From the NCBI GenBank assembly GCA_940671915.1, contig CALNVZ010003429.1:27568879-27632878 (forward strand): 64,000 nt of DNA, written 5' to 3'. A model generated the notes under the pieces. That model searched no databases and was not told the origin of the DNA. It saw only the letters and a list, made by a program, of their open reading frames with translations. The DNA is from Paracentrotus lividus (lineage: Eukaryota; Echinodermata; Echinoidea; Camarodonta; Echinidae). Position numbers and translations under genes: made by a program. Of this stretch, positions 13,312-57,590 are shown piece after piece (positions within the stretch are counted from its first letter, which is position 1; the number at the start of each line of letters is the position of its first letter).

Positions 13312-14568
13312 TCAAGCGTCGTCATCCACGCCGAGTCGCATCTCCAGCTCCTTCACGATCTCCCTGGCCGTCGGTCGGTCTTCGGCTTGCTTCGACCACG
13401 CCTTCGTGATTAGACGCCGGTACCAGTCGTTCTCCGTCTCGTTTTCGTTGTCAGGAAACTTCGGGCGCATGTCCTTGGCCACGACGCCGAAAATGACCAC
13501 GTGATGGTTCTCCCCGGCATACGGCGTTTCTCGAGTGAGCATCTGCCAGAGTGTGACCCCAAATGAGTAGATATCGGCTTTCGTCGTCGGCGCATCGCCA
13601 CACAAGAGCTCTGGTGCACGATACCCACACGTACCGGTAAGGTATGACCGACACGTTGGGCTTCGGAGACCTTTGCCATTAGAGCCAAAGACTTGTTGCG
13701 AGCATCCATAATCACACAAGCGACAGACGCCGAATTCATCTACGATGACATTCGCTGGTTTGACATCCAAATGGGCAATGTTGTAAGCATGGGTGTATTG
13801 TAATGCACGTATGATATGGAGTCCAAAAGATGCACGGCGTGCTAACGGCAACCTTTCTGAAGGGTCATTGATAAGCTGCTGTAGATTTCTCTTTCCCGCG
13901 TATTCCATAATGATAAAAGCACCAGCTTCAAAATCCTCCACAGCACTTGTGGCCAACACGTTGACGATGTTCTCGTGCTTTAAGTACAGGGCATTGACTT
14001 CCGCGCGAAAGCTCTGCAGCATAGCAGCGGCGTTTGTCCGTCGTGGTCGTAAGATCTTAACGGCCACTCGTTGACCACAGTACTTCCCTACGAACACCGA
14101 CCCGAAGCCGCCACTGCCGATTAAGCCTTCGACTTTAAAGTCATCAGTAAGAAAATCCCCCGGTCTCACTGAAACCGGGTCGTTGTTGTTGTCTGTGACA
14201 CAGTGGTACGTCGTCCGTCTTTCATGCTGATGAGTTATGATCCTAAAGTTAGAATTCACAACCGATTCCTCCATCTGAATCTCCTTATCTCCTTTTAGGA
14301 TAAAAGCAGTCTGCAAACCCGCAGATTTATTCCTCTTATTGGAATTATGGCAATGATAAGCTTCTGCTGAGTGATATTCTCTAGTCCTTATGACGCACTC
14401 AGTATGCCTTCGTTTAAAATCAAGCGTCTCTGAGTCGCAATCTCGCGGAGTGAGAAGGTTTTCAGTCGATGTGTTTTTCTTCGACCGCTGTAAGTAAGCG
14501 CGGTAGATCCGCAGAAATGCGAAATGCCGAGACAAAAGCCTCAGAATCGCCTCAAATATTTTCGTCAT
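13312..14568 (-). CDS. mos: Mos-type serine/threonine kinase, intronless
   Basis: A 418-residue protein. Mos is the germ-cell MAP-kinase kinase kinase that activates the MEK/ERK pathway during oocyte meiosis and supports metaphase arrest. Kinase features seen: glycine loop GSGGFGSV at 151-158, Lys in VAVKIL at 171, Glu 190 in the expected helix C position, catalytic loop HLDVKPAN at 266-273 with Asp 268, DYGCS at 286-290, APE at 318-320, and DIYSFGVTLWQM at 332-343. The HLD (not HRD) loop, CDYGCS and YSFGVTLWQM are Mos-like. The usual DFG is DYG here. A single exon is typical of Mos. The N-terminal extension of about 140 residues is longer than in vertebrate Mos and is basic near its start. 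The first Met follows upstream sequence with no obvious coding similarity; a start at Met 99 is possible. The SYCP2-type gene lies head to head upstream. Confidence 0.93.
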   Translation of the reverse strand: MTKIFEAILRLLSRHFAFLRIYRAYLQRSKKNTSTENLLTPRDCDSETLDFKRRHTECVIRTREYHSAEAYHCHNSNKRNKSAGLQTAFILKGDKEIQMEESVVNSNFRIITHQHERRTTYHCVTDNNNDPVSVRPGDFLTDDFKVEGLIGSGGFGSVFVGKYCGQRVAVKILRPRRTNAAAMLQSFRAEVNALYLKHENIVNVLATSAVEDFEAGAFIIMEYAGKRNLQQLINDPSERLPLARRASFGLHIIRALQYTHAYNIAHLDVKPANVIVDEFGVCRLCDYGCSQQVFGSNGKGLRSPTCRSYLTGTCGYRAPELLCGDAPTTKADIYSFGVTLWQMLTRETPYAGENHHVVIFGVVAKDMRPKFPDNENETENDWYRRLITKAWSKQAEDRPTAREIVKELEMRLGVDDDA

Positions 14569-16318
14569 TGTTACAATCAGCTGCGATTTTCAAGAAGTCA
14601 GAAAGTGAGGCAAGCAACAATACCTCGAAATAGCCATGTTAAAGAGACAATTCATTGTTAACTAAATCTCGACATTAGCTATGCAAATTATGCTTGTTTT
14701 TTGGCATAACGATGCAAGAACGGTAACAGGTGCATACAATCAGTCTAGACTCTATTGATCAATATTGCTGACCTGGGGAACAAGGTGTTATTTTGTTCGT
14801 AAGGGAATGTATGTCTCCTGTGATTATGATTGCTGCGTAGGGTGAAGAAGAATATATAATAATCCACTGTTTACCAAAGCAGATACTCCTCTATGCGAAA
14901 TATAGAGAGGTAGATGATTTCCTTTTAGAACAGAGGTAGGTAATGTTGTTCACTTGAAAAGTGTTAAGATGATGAGAACATTGGTGACATCAAAGGTTTG
15001 CCAGAATATGTTGATGAAAACCTCATGATCTTCACATGACATGATTAGTTCAATATAACAACCGTCTACTGCAAATGTTACCAAAATTACCAGCACATTA
15101 GAGCCATAAAACACCGGCTTGTTCCAAATAATGGTTCAGCTAGTATTAATGTTCATATTCCAGACAATTAACGAAGAACGTGCGAGGTGATACGCATATA
15201 AAACTGATCTATAAATGGCATGTTATGTATCATATTGCGGCTCATTTAAATTTTTTTAAAGCGCACGTGTTATGGACTTCCTTAATGCGAATAAAAGTCT
15301 ATATGGCGTAGAAAATATAGTTTGACAGGACAAAATGGTTCCATGGTAATCCCAAAGTCTTCACTGCATGTCTCTAGAGAGAAAGTTGTCTCGGATCCCA
15401 TTGGCACATGAATTGATGCATTTAATTAGTTAATGCATTAAACGGGTTGTGACGATTATATTCCTTGGTGTAAATTAAGTTCGGCATATCCAAAACATAT
15501 AAGGAATATCGACCTCTTAATATCCTTAAACGGAAATATATTGATCCTCAGCGTTTATTCCAAGGTATTTAATAGGCGAAGTAAATCAAGAACATGCAAA
15601 GGGTCCCTGTTCAATTCTATTTTTTTTTCTCAAACGAAAGTCCTTGTTAAGTCGAATTAGATCCGTCACAGATTCCACTTATATCCAGACGAAGGAAAGT
15701 ACCCACGAACACACTTGTCACAAATGTCACAAATCAGACAATCCCATTTTAACAAACATGCTCAACAAAAATATATTTCGAATGGTATAATAATATTATG
15801 ATTTACTTGTTTGTGACTAAAACAGCGGTTTGCAGAAATTATAATCGAAGTGTGAGCAGCCCAACCCCATATGCCCAAACGCCCACTCGTACCAGCTGAT
15901 TACATGCCTGTAGAAGGGCATGTTGCTAGCGATGTGTATGCATATTTTTCAAGCGGTGTATTACACTCCAGTATATAATTTCCTCAAACGTGTAAAGAGT
16001 AGGAGGTGGGTTTTAGGTAAAGAGCGTATTGTGACAGGTTTGATATACCAGCATATATCTTCAGATCTATAACGTGTGGGATCAGTTACCAATAGAAGTT
16101 AAAGTGGTCTGTACTATCACTAACTTCATCATCACTCCCCCGGATTTTATGTAAATTAGAAGATTTTCCATGGAGGTAAACTAAAAGTGGGATTCCAAAA
16201 AAATAGATTTAATGTTGGCGCCAAAGAGTTTATGATAATACATTGAAGTAAAAAAAACAACATCATTTTGCTCCAGCATTCGTTTCATCAGAATTAATTA
16301 ATCAAAAATAATTTCCTT

Positions 16319-16321
<3 letters not shown>
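14569..16321. other. Mos upstream region, no gene seen
   Basis: No supportable coding sequence. This must contain the Mos promoter, but I see no unambiguous TATA box or initiator. Confidence 0.4.

Positions 16322-16387
<66 letters not shown>
16322..16387. repeat. (GT)n-(GA)n compound microsatellite
   Basis: A GT array running directly into a GA array. Confidence 0.95.
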
Positions 16388-16389
<2 letters not shown>

Positions 16390-16761
16390 ATAAATACAAA
16401 TTCGCCCAAAAGAACCCCCACCTCCAAAACACACAGCAAAAATAGCAAACAATAAGTATTATATTACTCCTGGATGGTCATACAGTCCTTTTGATACTAA
16501 ATAGCCAATTTTCATCACTAATTGGTGTAGAAAGTCAGCACTTCCATTTCTCAATATACAATATACGTGAAAGTGAACATTATCAAGAACAAGAAATTAA
16601 CAAACATTGGTTATCCTGCTTTTCCCTTTCTCAGCCCCCTCCTCCCTCCCCCCCCCCCCACCAACTCCTATTTTTGGTCACCTTTCAGCGAAATCGCAAT
16701 GTTTGCAGACGATCGCGCTGTAAATACAGCAAATTTTGTGTGAAAAGCTTACGCACGCTTG

Positions 16762-16798
16762 ATTGGACAGAAGTTTTGGACCAATACCATTATTTAAG
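16762..16798 (+). promoter_or_regulatory. possible promoter (CCAAT boxes + TATA-like)
   Basis: ATTGG at 16762-16766 and CCAAT at 16781-16785 stand just before TATTTAAG at 16791-16798. The spacing of these motifs is plausible for a plus-strand RNA polymerase II promoter feeding the SYCP2-type gene through an untranslated first exon. No transcript start or UTR splice can be proven from sequence alone. Confidence 0.22.
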
Positions 16799-17199
16799 GG
16801 GGGTATATTGCTTGTTTGATGAATACCAAATTAGTGTTCAGCCAATTTATGCGGATACGCTACTGTCGAATTGGCTTTGAAATGAAATATGATGATGAAA
16901 TGTTTATTACATTTCATAACTGCTTGCATTTCCCAGTATTTATTTCGATAAAAAGCAGCATTAATTTATGTCCCTCGTCCGATCGTATCGATATCGATCA
17001 ACCTAAAATTAAAACGATTGTATCAAGATGGCGATGAATCTGTCTGATGTTTCAGGTGTTTGTTGAAATTCACGATTTTGGTGAGTAATTTTGAAATAAT
17101 GTGTAATGTATTGATTGGTGTATGACTTGCCAAGATTTCTTACTGAAGTTGAATGTTGTATGTTGCATTGATTTTGCTTTTTAGCATATATATTTAAAC

Positions 17200-17400
17200 T
17201 TGAATCGACAGGCCGGGCGACGGGCCGAGGCAAAGCCACGCCAGGTCCCCCCCCCCCGAGCACACCCGTGAGATTTTCGGAGGTTGCAATTGAGCGACGC
17301 TGGAACTGGATATGTGCTGGGTCTTGCTTCGGCAGAGTCAGAGACAGTGACATCGCACTCTTCGCTGGATTATTAGAGAACAAGAACTCACCTAGACCTA
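17200..17400. other. GC/CpG-richer island upstream of SYCP2
   Basis: This short stretch has many CG dinucleotides (GGCCGGGCGACGGGCCGAGG near 17212) and a run of nine Cs, in otherwise AT-rich DNA. It could be an untranslated exon or promoter of the gene beginning at 18601. The minus-strand frame across it has no recognisable domain. Confidence 0.25.
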
Positions 17401-17429
17401 ACAGTTATAAAAAATGACATTGCAATGGT

Positions 17430-17880
17430 GCGTGTGTGTTGTGACTGTGATTGAGTCTGACTGAGCCTGAGTGAGGTCTCAAAAATAGTCCAGTAAAAAT
17501 CACCATTTTGCCTTGGTCATGTGTGTGTGTGTGACTGGTCACAGTCAAACTCGACTCGGACTTGAGAACAGAGAAGTCTGGGGAGAAGTCCGGATGAGAC
17601 TGAGTCAGACTGTGAATGATATCCTTACTTTAGACTTTACAATATTTTAATTATCAGTCACTGAGTGACTCAGTGTCAGTGAGACTGAGAGAGTGACTGA
17701 AGTAAGATTGAGATTAGATTGAGACTGTTGTGTTGGTTGCCTGATTTGTCATTTTGAGTAATATTAATTATTACGGCCTGCCTCACTGTCACTGGGAGTA
17801 GGAAAAAACTAAGTATTAAAAAAAAAAAGTCAGAGTGAGACAGAGAGAGAGAGATAGAGAGTAACAGTTAGATGCCGCGG
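17430..17880. repeat. degenerate GTGACTGAGTC-type tandem region
   Basis: Short imperfect repeats of GTGACTGAG, TGAGTCTGA and GAGACTGAG recur throughout. They include a small palindrome TCAGTCACTGAGTGACTCAG near 17656. A low-complexity expansion with no gene. Confidence 0.6.
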
Positions 17881-18600
17881 AGACGGAGGGGGGGGGGGTG
17901 GTGAAAAGAAGATGGCAGTGCCGTGGCTTTGAAACTACTAAATCACCCACATCATTGTCCCGTCCAACTTAGATCTTTGTTTGTGTGTGCACGTAAGAAT
18001 ATATGCCTCTTGAGTGGAAAGCCAAAAAAAGGGAAGGGGGTTTGAGTAGGATACAAGTAATATTATATGGGGTGACGGTGTGGGTGTTGTAGGTCTACAT
18101 ACGTATGTACAATACAAAAGAAAGTTTAACCAGGACGTAGCCCAGTTGTCCAAACTCTAAAAGTGGCCCACTGCTTTGAAGAAGATATGCCCAATCTTTT
18201 TTTGAAACACAAATATTCTTTGCACTCTCTCATTTTATCCATGCTTTCAAATCTCGATTCTCAATCAAAACTTGGTCTTGACACTGTCAATTATTTTTTA
18301 ATTTGAGTCCAAGTAAAATTGGATTGGAAAAAAAAGATCTGAATGATGTACCCTGCAATGTATGGTCTGATGCAAATGACACGGGTATTTTGACATTAAT
18401 GCTCTAGACTATAGATCTACTGGGGGTTCACCGCTTTTGTCAATCTTTTTGAAAACATTAAAATTGAAGGTTTATGCCGAGTTCTCTGGTATGGTAAAGA
18501 GTTTATTGTTTTTCTCCAATAATGCAGATTCTGAAGCAACATTTCCAGAAGACTACCTCTCTTTTGCTCAACTTAAAGAGTGCACTCCGTAACAGGTATA

Positions 18601-52668
<34,068 letters not shown>

Positions 52669-53286
52669 TTGGCAAGTGCTTCAAATATGACTCTTTCATA
52701 CGTGTTTGTACATGCTGTTTATATTTAAGTAGATAGTTTGGCGGGAACAACATGTGGTGTTTATATATATATGTTATCATTCTTCTTTGTACTATGAATT
52801 TCCTAATGAGAGAAATGTTTTAGAGTATTTCTGTTTGTGAAAGTCCCCAACTTTGTTAGAACATGTTATCAATAATTATTTGATGATTTTCATTACATTG
52901 TAATATACATATAGATGACCGTGTAGCCCCTTTTTCTTTTGCATTAATTGACAAATATCCTTATTGATGTTTTCTCACTCAATAATTGTGGCTCTATTTG
53001 TTGTACATGGAAATGTATTGTACTATAAATTTCTGCACTTTTTTCTTTGTAGTTTCATTAAAGTAATACCAAGCATCCAATAGAGAGGAGATATCTGTAA
53101 TTATCTGTTTTGTATATTTGAATGTTTCCAATTTGCTTCACATTTTTAAAATGACATTACAGAAAAAAAAACGATGACAGTGTTTCTGAAAAGCATATGA
53201 GGGTTAGCACCTGTTATTAATGGATTGTTTATCTCTGTATTGATTGCATGCACTTGATTTTTGTTGATTGTCATTCAAAACTTTGA
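52669..53286. other. SYCP2 3' UTR / downstream region
   Basis: AT-rich sequence after the stop. The first poly(A)-signal-like hexamer I accept is ATTAAA at 53057-53062. The transcript end cannot be proven from sequence. Confidence 0.35.
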
Positions 53287-53720
53287 TAATATAGCTGATT
53301 AACTTACTGATTTTAAAAACGATATGGCTGAGTAAATGTATATTTTTGTTTCAGATACAGATATTATATGAAAATAATAATATATACATTGAAAAATATA
53401 AGCTACTTATATATATATATTTATTGGTTCAAAGAGTTTATTGAGATTTATGTACATATTTGAATTGGCTAATTTAATTTGCAACATTGATCTCATTTGA
53501 GACTATAATTTAATACTTTAACAATACATGAATATTTAACAATACATGTATAAACTGATTAACTTATTGGTTTTACCTTCGATATGGCTGAGTAAATCTT
53601 TATTTTTGTTTCAGATACATGTATGCTGATGACATATAGATTTAAAGATATAATATAAGCTATGTATAGATATATTTATTGGTTTAAATGGGTTACTGAT
53701 AATTTTGTACATATATTTAT
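53287..53720. repeat. tandem duplication downstream of SYCP2
   Basis: A block with GATTAACTTACTGATTTTA, CGATATGGCTGAGTAAAT, TTTTTGTTTCAGATACA and ATATATTTATTGGTT at 53298-53435 is repeated at about 53557-53690. The period is about 260 bases. No coding sequence. Confidence 0.8.
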
Positions 53721-54750
53721 AACCTTGAAATGTATTTACTTGAACTGAATAATTTCCTCATAAAATTATTTATTTAAGACAAGATTAGATGCTGAAACAT
53801 TATGTGTTGCCAGCTTTGGGTGCTGCATATTTTGGAATTATGAAATTTCCTGTGGAGTTGTTTGTTTGTGAGCCTTGAAGCAAGGGCAACACTAATATAT
53901 TTTTTTTTTACAGCATGTTCATGTAAATAATACACCTTTTCCGCATGAAAAGCATGTTTTGTTTTTTTTATTAGATTGGCCGAGACAAATCAATTGACAA
54001 CCTGAATATAGTAACAGCCCAAGTCCAACTTTCAGCTATATTGGGTTAAACATTGGAAACTGATGCTTATAAGTGAAGAGTATATAGCCCTGAATCCAAC
54101 CCCAAAAAGGGCTGGACAGGAATGAAAAAGTGACCAAATTCCTCATTAAACAATTTACGCAAAAATAAGTTGTTTTTCAGAATTTATTTGAAATGAACTG
54201 CCATGGACTTGGCCATTCTTATATTCAAATTCTCAAAGTCTGCTTGATTATGATGCGATATTGTGTAAACAATATACACATGTACATATTATATTAAATA
54301 TTCAGGGAAATTCACAAGTGGATACTTTTTGTGACCTTTTCATTTAACACAGCCCTATATTGAACAGGAAATTTTCAAGAAAATGGACTTGTGTAATTCA
54401 CAAGAATTAAACCCGCAAATATGGCTTATACTGTATAAGTAAATTACCTTGTATTATTTAGAAAAGTGATGTAACTTGCAGCTACACATATTATACAAGG
54501 TTAAGCCATTGCATATGCATGCACTACCAGCAATGATTATAGTAATTAATGCTTAAATATGACGACCATTGAAGAGATGTCGGCATATAATGAAGGCTAT
54601 TGAGTCATTGGGCAGTGACCCGCCCTCAAATGTTAATGAGCATTTTAATAGGATAGTTAGCGGTATATTGAGGACATTCCATTTTATCAGGCAATATCAC
54701 TTACAAGCCAGACATGAAATGTGACCCGACTGACCAAAACCCTTACTAAT
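53721..54750. other. intergenic, no gene seen
   Basis: AT-rich sequence with no supportable feature. Confidence 0.4.
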
Positions 54751-54837
54751 GCAGTGGTCACAACACAAAGTGCAACATGCAATTCTCTATGTTATAGAGA
54801 GTTGCTGTTTACACATACAACATGTTGTGACCACCGC
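54751..54837. repeat. short hairpin repeat
   Basis: GCAGTGGTCACAACA at 54751-54765 returns reversed as TGTTGTGACCACCGC at 54823-54837. An inner CTCTATGTTATAGAG palindrome lies near the centre. Confidence 0.65.
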
Positions 54838-54895
54838 TTAAGTCACAGTTTTCCAACAGAAGGTCAAATTAGGGTTAGAGGGAAGTTTTCCATTA

Positions 54896-55566
54896 GTACG
54901 TCCCAAAAAGAACTATACACTTTTGACCAGGCTACCAAATTAAAAATATATGATTCTTGGGGAGAAAGTTTAGGTGTATATGAACTAAGCTTATATCCTC
55001 AACTATCATTATGACCCAAAAAATTCTGAAAATAACGCATTCTTCAGTGAGCAATGCCCACTTTTATGAAGGACATAAAGAACAGCCTGCGCAGGAATTC
55101 ACTATTCATTTATCCCCTGGGTATGGCATGCCAAGAAGGATTCAAGTAATAATGGAGTAAATCTGCTAACAAAGACAAAAATAAACTGAAGTCAGAGCAA
55201 AAATCAATGATATGAAAACAAAACGGTGAAAACTACATTTTGCAGAATATTGATTGTTTATTTCTGACTTTTGATATATCTTTTACTCTGTTCGCTGATT
55301 CATTCCATTATTTCTTTGAATCCTTCTTGGCATGCCATACCCAGGTGGTAAATAAATAGCGAATTCCTGCGCAGGCTATTTTTTGTGTCCTTCATAAAAG
55401 TGGGCATTGCTCACTGAAGAATGTGTTATTTTCAGAATTTTTTGTGTCATAATGATAGTTGAGGATATGAGCTTTATATACATCTAAACCTTTTCCCCAA
55501 GAAATACATTTTTTTTAATTTGGTAGCCTTGTCAAAAGTGTATAGTTCTTTTTGGGACGCACTGTA
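54896..55566. mobile_element. long-arm mariner-like MITE
   Basis: Arms of about 250 bases are inverted copies. The left begins CGTCCCAAAAAGAACTATAC and the right ends GTATAGTTCTTTTTGGGACG followed by CACTGTA. Inner matches include CAGTGAGCAATGCCCACTTT, CCTGCGCAGGAATTC and GGCATGCCAAGAAGGATTC. The right end in reverse, TACAGTGCGTCCC, looks like a Tc1/mariner terminus beside TA. No transposase frame. Confidence 0.85.
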
Positions 55567-56049
55567 TTACCTGTAATATTGCTAGAATGCACAAAACAAA
55601 TAATTCATTTTGCACTGCACATGTACATGTGTGAAGCATATCGATCTTTAGTTCACTAGAAAGATTATTGGAATAACTTCAGTTGTGTATATGTTCAAAT
55701 GGAAATTTGATGTGAAAAAAACTGTAAGGGGTGTTTTACCAAATTGATTGTAAGTTTATTATGGACAACTTTATGAAGAACCAAATGGGATGCTCAAATA
55801 ATTTTTAAGTTCATTACCAAAAACGGGACCTAAAGTTAAAAGTGCAAATTATCCTCAATATTGTTCATAAACATTTTGAACATCCATGGCATTTTTATTT
55901 TTTATTTTATTGAGATTATTAGAAAGTCAATTAAAAGTCAAATTCTCAACTTATTACCTTATGAAACACCCCTGGCCCTAAAGCTATACTGCCCTCCTTT
56001 GACAAAAGGAAGCAAGTGACAAAAATTATTATCCTGTTAAAGACTCAAA
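55567..56049. other. intergenic, no gene seen
   Basis: AT-rich sequence. AAGGGGTGTTTTACCAAATTG near 55726 and TTATGAAACACCCCTGG near 55959 may be the ends of another MITE related to the 57-kb family. Confidence 0.35.
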
Positions 56050-56054
56050 ATGTG

Positions 56055-56355
56055 CAGGCGCGGATCCAGAGGCCCCCCCCCAGCAAAAAAAAAAAGAAAG
56101 AAAAAAGAATTTAAAAAGCCAAGTAAAAATAGACGAGTGGGTCGATTGACCCCCAACCTTTCCCCTATAGCTGATATATGATGAACTCTTCAAAAAATCA
56201 ACATCCCCCCTTCCCTTATCGCTCGGCCAGCGTGACTTGAAAAAAATTGAGTGTACATTGTGGCTTGCCTGGTGTAACGGGAACAAAATTTGGGTGTACC
56301 AAAATCTGAAATTCCGATTTGGCCCCCCTGTAATGAAATCCTGGATCCGCCACTG
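56055..56355. mobile_element. hAT-like MITE with 5-bp target duplication
   Basis: Starts CAGGCGCGGATCCAGAGG and ends CCTGGATCCGCCACTG, an inverted match with CAG termini. It is flanked by ATGTG at 56050-56054 and 56356-56360. The interior matches window bases 1-244 in reverse. Confidence 0.82.
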
Positions 56356-56360
56356 ATGTG

Positions 56361-57018
56361 TGGTTCTTTTTTATTGCACTGCTGTTAATGCGATCATAAT
56401 ATTCTACTGAATATTATATCTTGGCAGGACGATGTACATGTAGGTAAATTATGAAAACATCATATATACCTCCAATTCTGTTGAAATTTTACTTGCTTCG
56501 ATTTGTCAAATTATAGCAATATAGGTTTGTATGTTTTTTAAAGCAATTCTTTGGTATTCAATCAAATGTTAATTTGCATTTCTTCATCAACTGAAATGAA
56601 TGGATTCTGTAAAGTACTAGTTTAAGCATTTTGACTTCATCTCAAGTGCTACATGTATGTACATGTGTTGTGAATTATACAGCGAAACGTATTGCCTTTT
56701 TGAACCTCACTTGATGTTTATTTTATTGAAGCTAGTGTTTTGTGTTGTATTCCAGTTCAGACCAAAGTTGTTTTGTATGCATGTGGCGTACACAGTTATG
56801 TGAATAAATCAGTTGAAGAAATTGAAGTGGTGCATCCTTACAGTCTTTTGTTATTGAGTCTTCCCTTTTACTATGTTAAACTCTTCCACACCCTTGCTCA
56901 ACCCATGTGGTCTACTATTTTGGTCTAATGGATAATAATACAAACTGGTTGTAGACACTTTACCATTATAACTAGACCGTAACTTTGACACACTTAATGC
57001 ATAGAGATTCAATTCCTT
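56361..57018. other. intergenic, no gene seen
   Basis: AT-rich sequence, no supportable feature. Confidence 0.4.
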
Positions 57019-57236
57019 CAGGGGGGCGTTTCATAAAGAGTTAAGTAGACTTAAAGTCACACTTAAATTTTATACTCATCCTGTATTATAACGCACAATC
57101 TAATTGATATACTTCTCAATGGCACGCATCCCCTAGGCATGCTCTGACCAATGAGATGATGCGTAATATACCACATGCAACTGGGGATTTAAGTGCGATT
57201 TTTAAGTCTCCTTAACTCTTTGTGAAACACCCCCTG
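57019..57236. mobile_element. MITE with CAGGGGGGCGTTTCATAAAG termini
   Basis: CAGGGGGGCGTTTCATAAAG and GAGTTAAG return reversed as CTTAACTCTTTGTGAAACAC and CCCCTG. Inner blocks AAGTCACACTTAAAT and ATTTAAGTGCGATTTTTAAG pair as well. Fragments occur near 32640 and 42070-42190. Confidence 0.85.
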
Positions 57237-57289
57237 GTCCTGATCAGATGATGTAGGATCGGTTCTGTTATAATATGTCAAAGTAATAC

Positions 57290-57590
57290 TGTAATAATAA
57301 TAATAGCGCTTAATACATATATCCACCTTGGTGTTTCTAAGCGCTTATAGTGTTAACTTATTATTACCCGGCTTAGCTAGGCTACCCCGAAAGGTGCTCG
57401 CACCATTCAAGGAAATGCTACCTACCGGTACCCATTCACCTCACTTGGGTCAAGGACGGCAAATTTGAAGGTTGACACCTTGCTGAAGGATGCTAGTGGT
57501 ATGGACGGCATTCGAACCGCATACCTTGTGATCTTAAGTCCGCCGACTTATCCACTCGACCACACCACTCCCACCACTGTAACACTAAAT
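57290..57590 (-). repeat. tRNA-Leu-type SINE with LINE-like tail
   Basis: The reverse complement starts near 57580 with a tRNA-like region: GGTCGAGTGGATAAG A box, CTTAAGA anticodon loop (TAA), GGTTCGAATGCC B box. A body with GGCAAAT and CCGGTAGGTAGCAT parts follows. The 3' end reads AAGCGCTTAGAAACACC..TTAAGCGCTATTATTATTA. That tail resembles the 3' end of the LINE at 2443-2994. Confidence 0.82.

Noticed and set aside
16491..16880. 129-residue plus-strand open frame
   Set aside because: It runs through a poly-C/proline tract and promoter-like motifs and shows no family similarity.
57495..57580. tRNA-Leu gene on the minus strand
   Set aside because: It leads into a SINE body and a LINE-like tail with an ATT run; a tRNA gene would stand alone.
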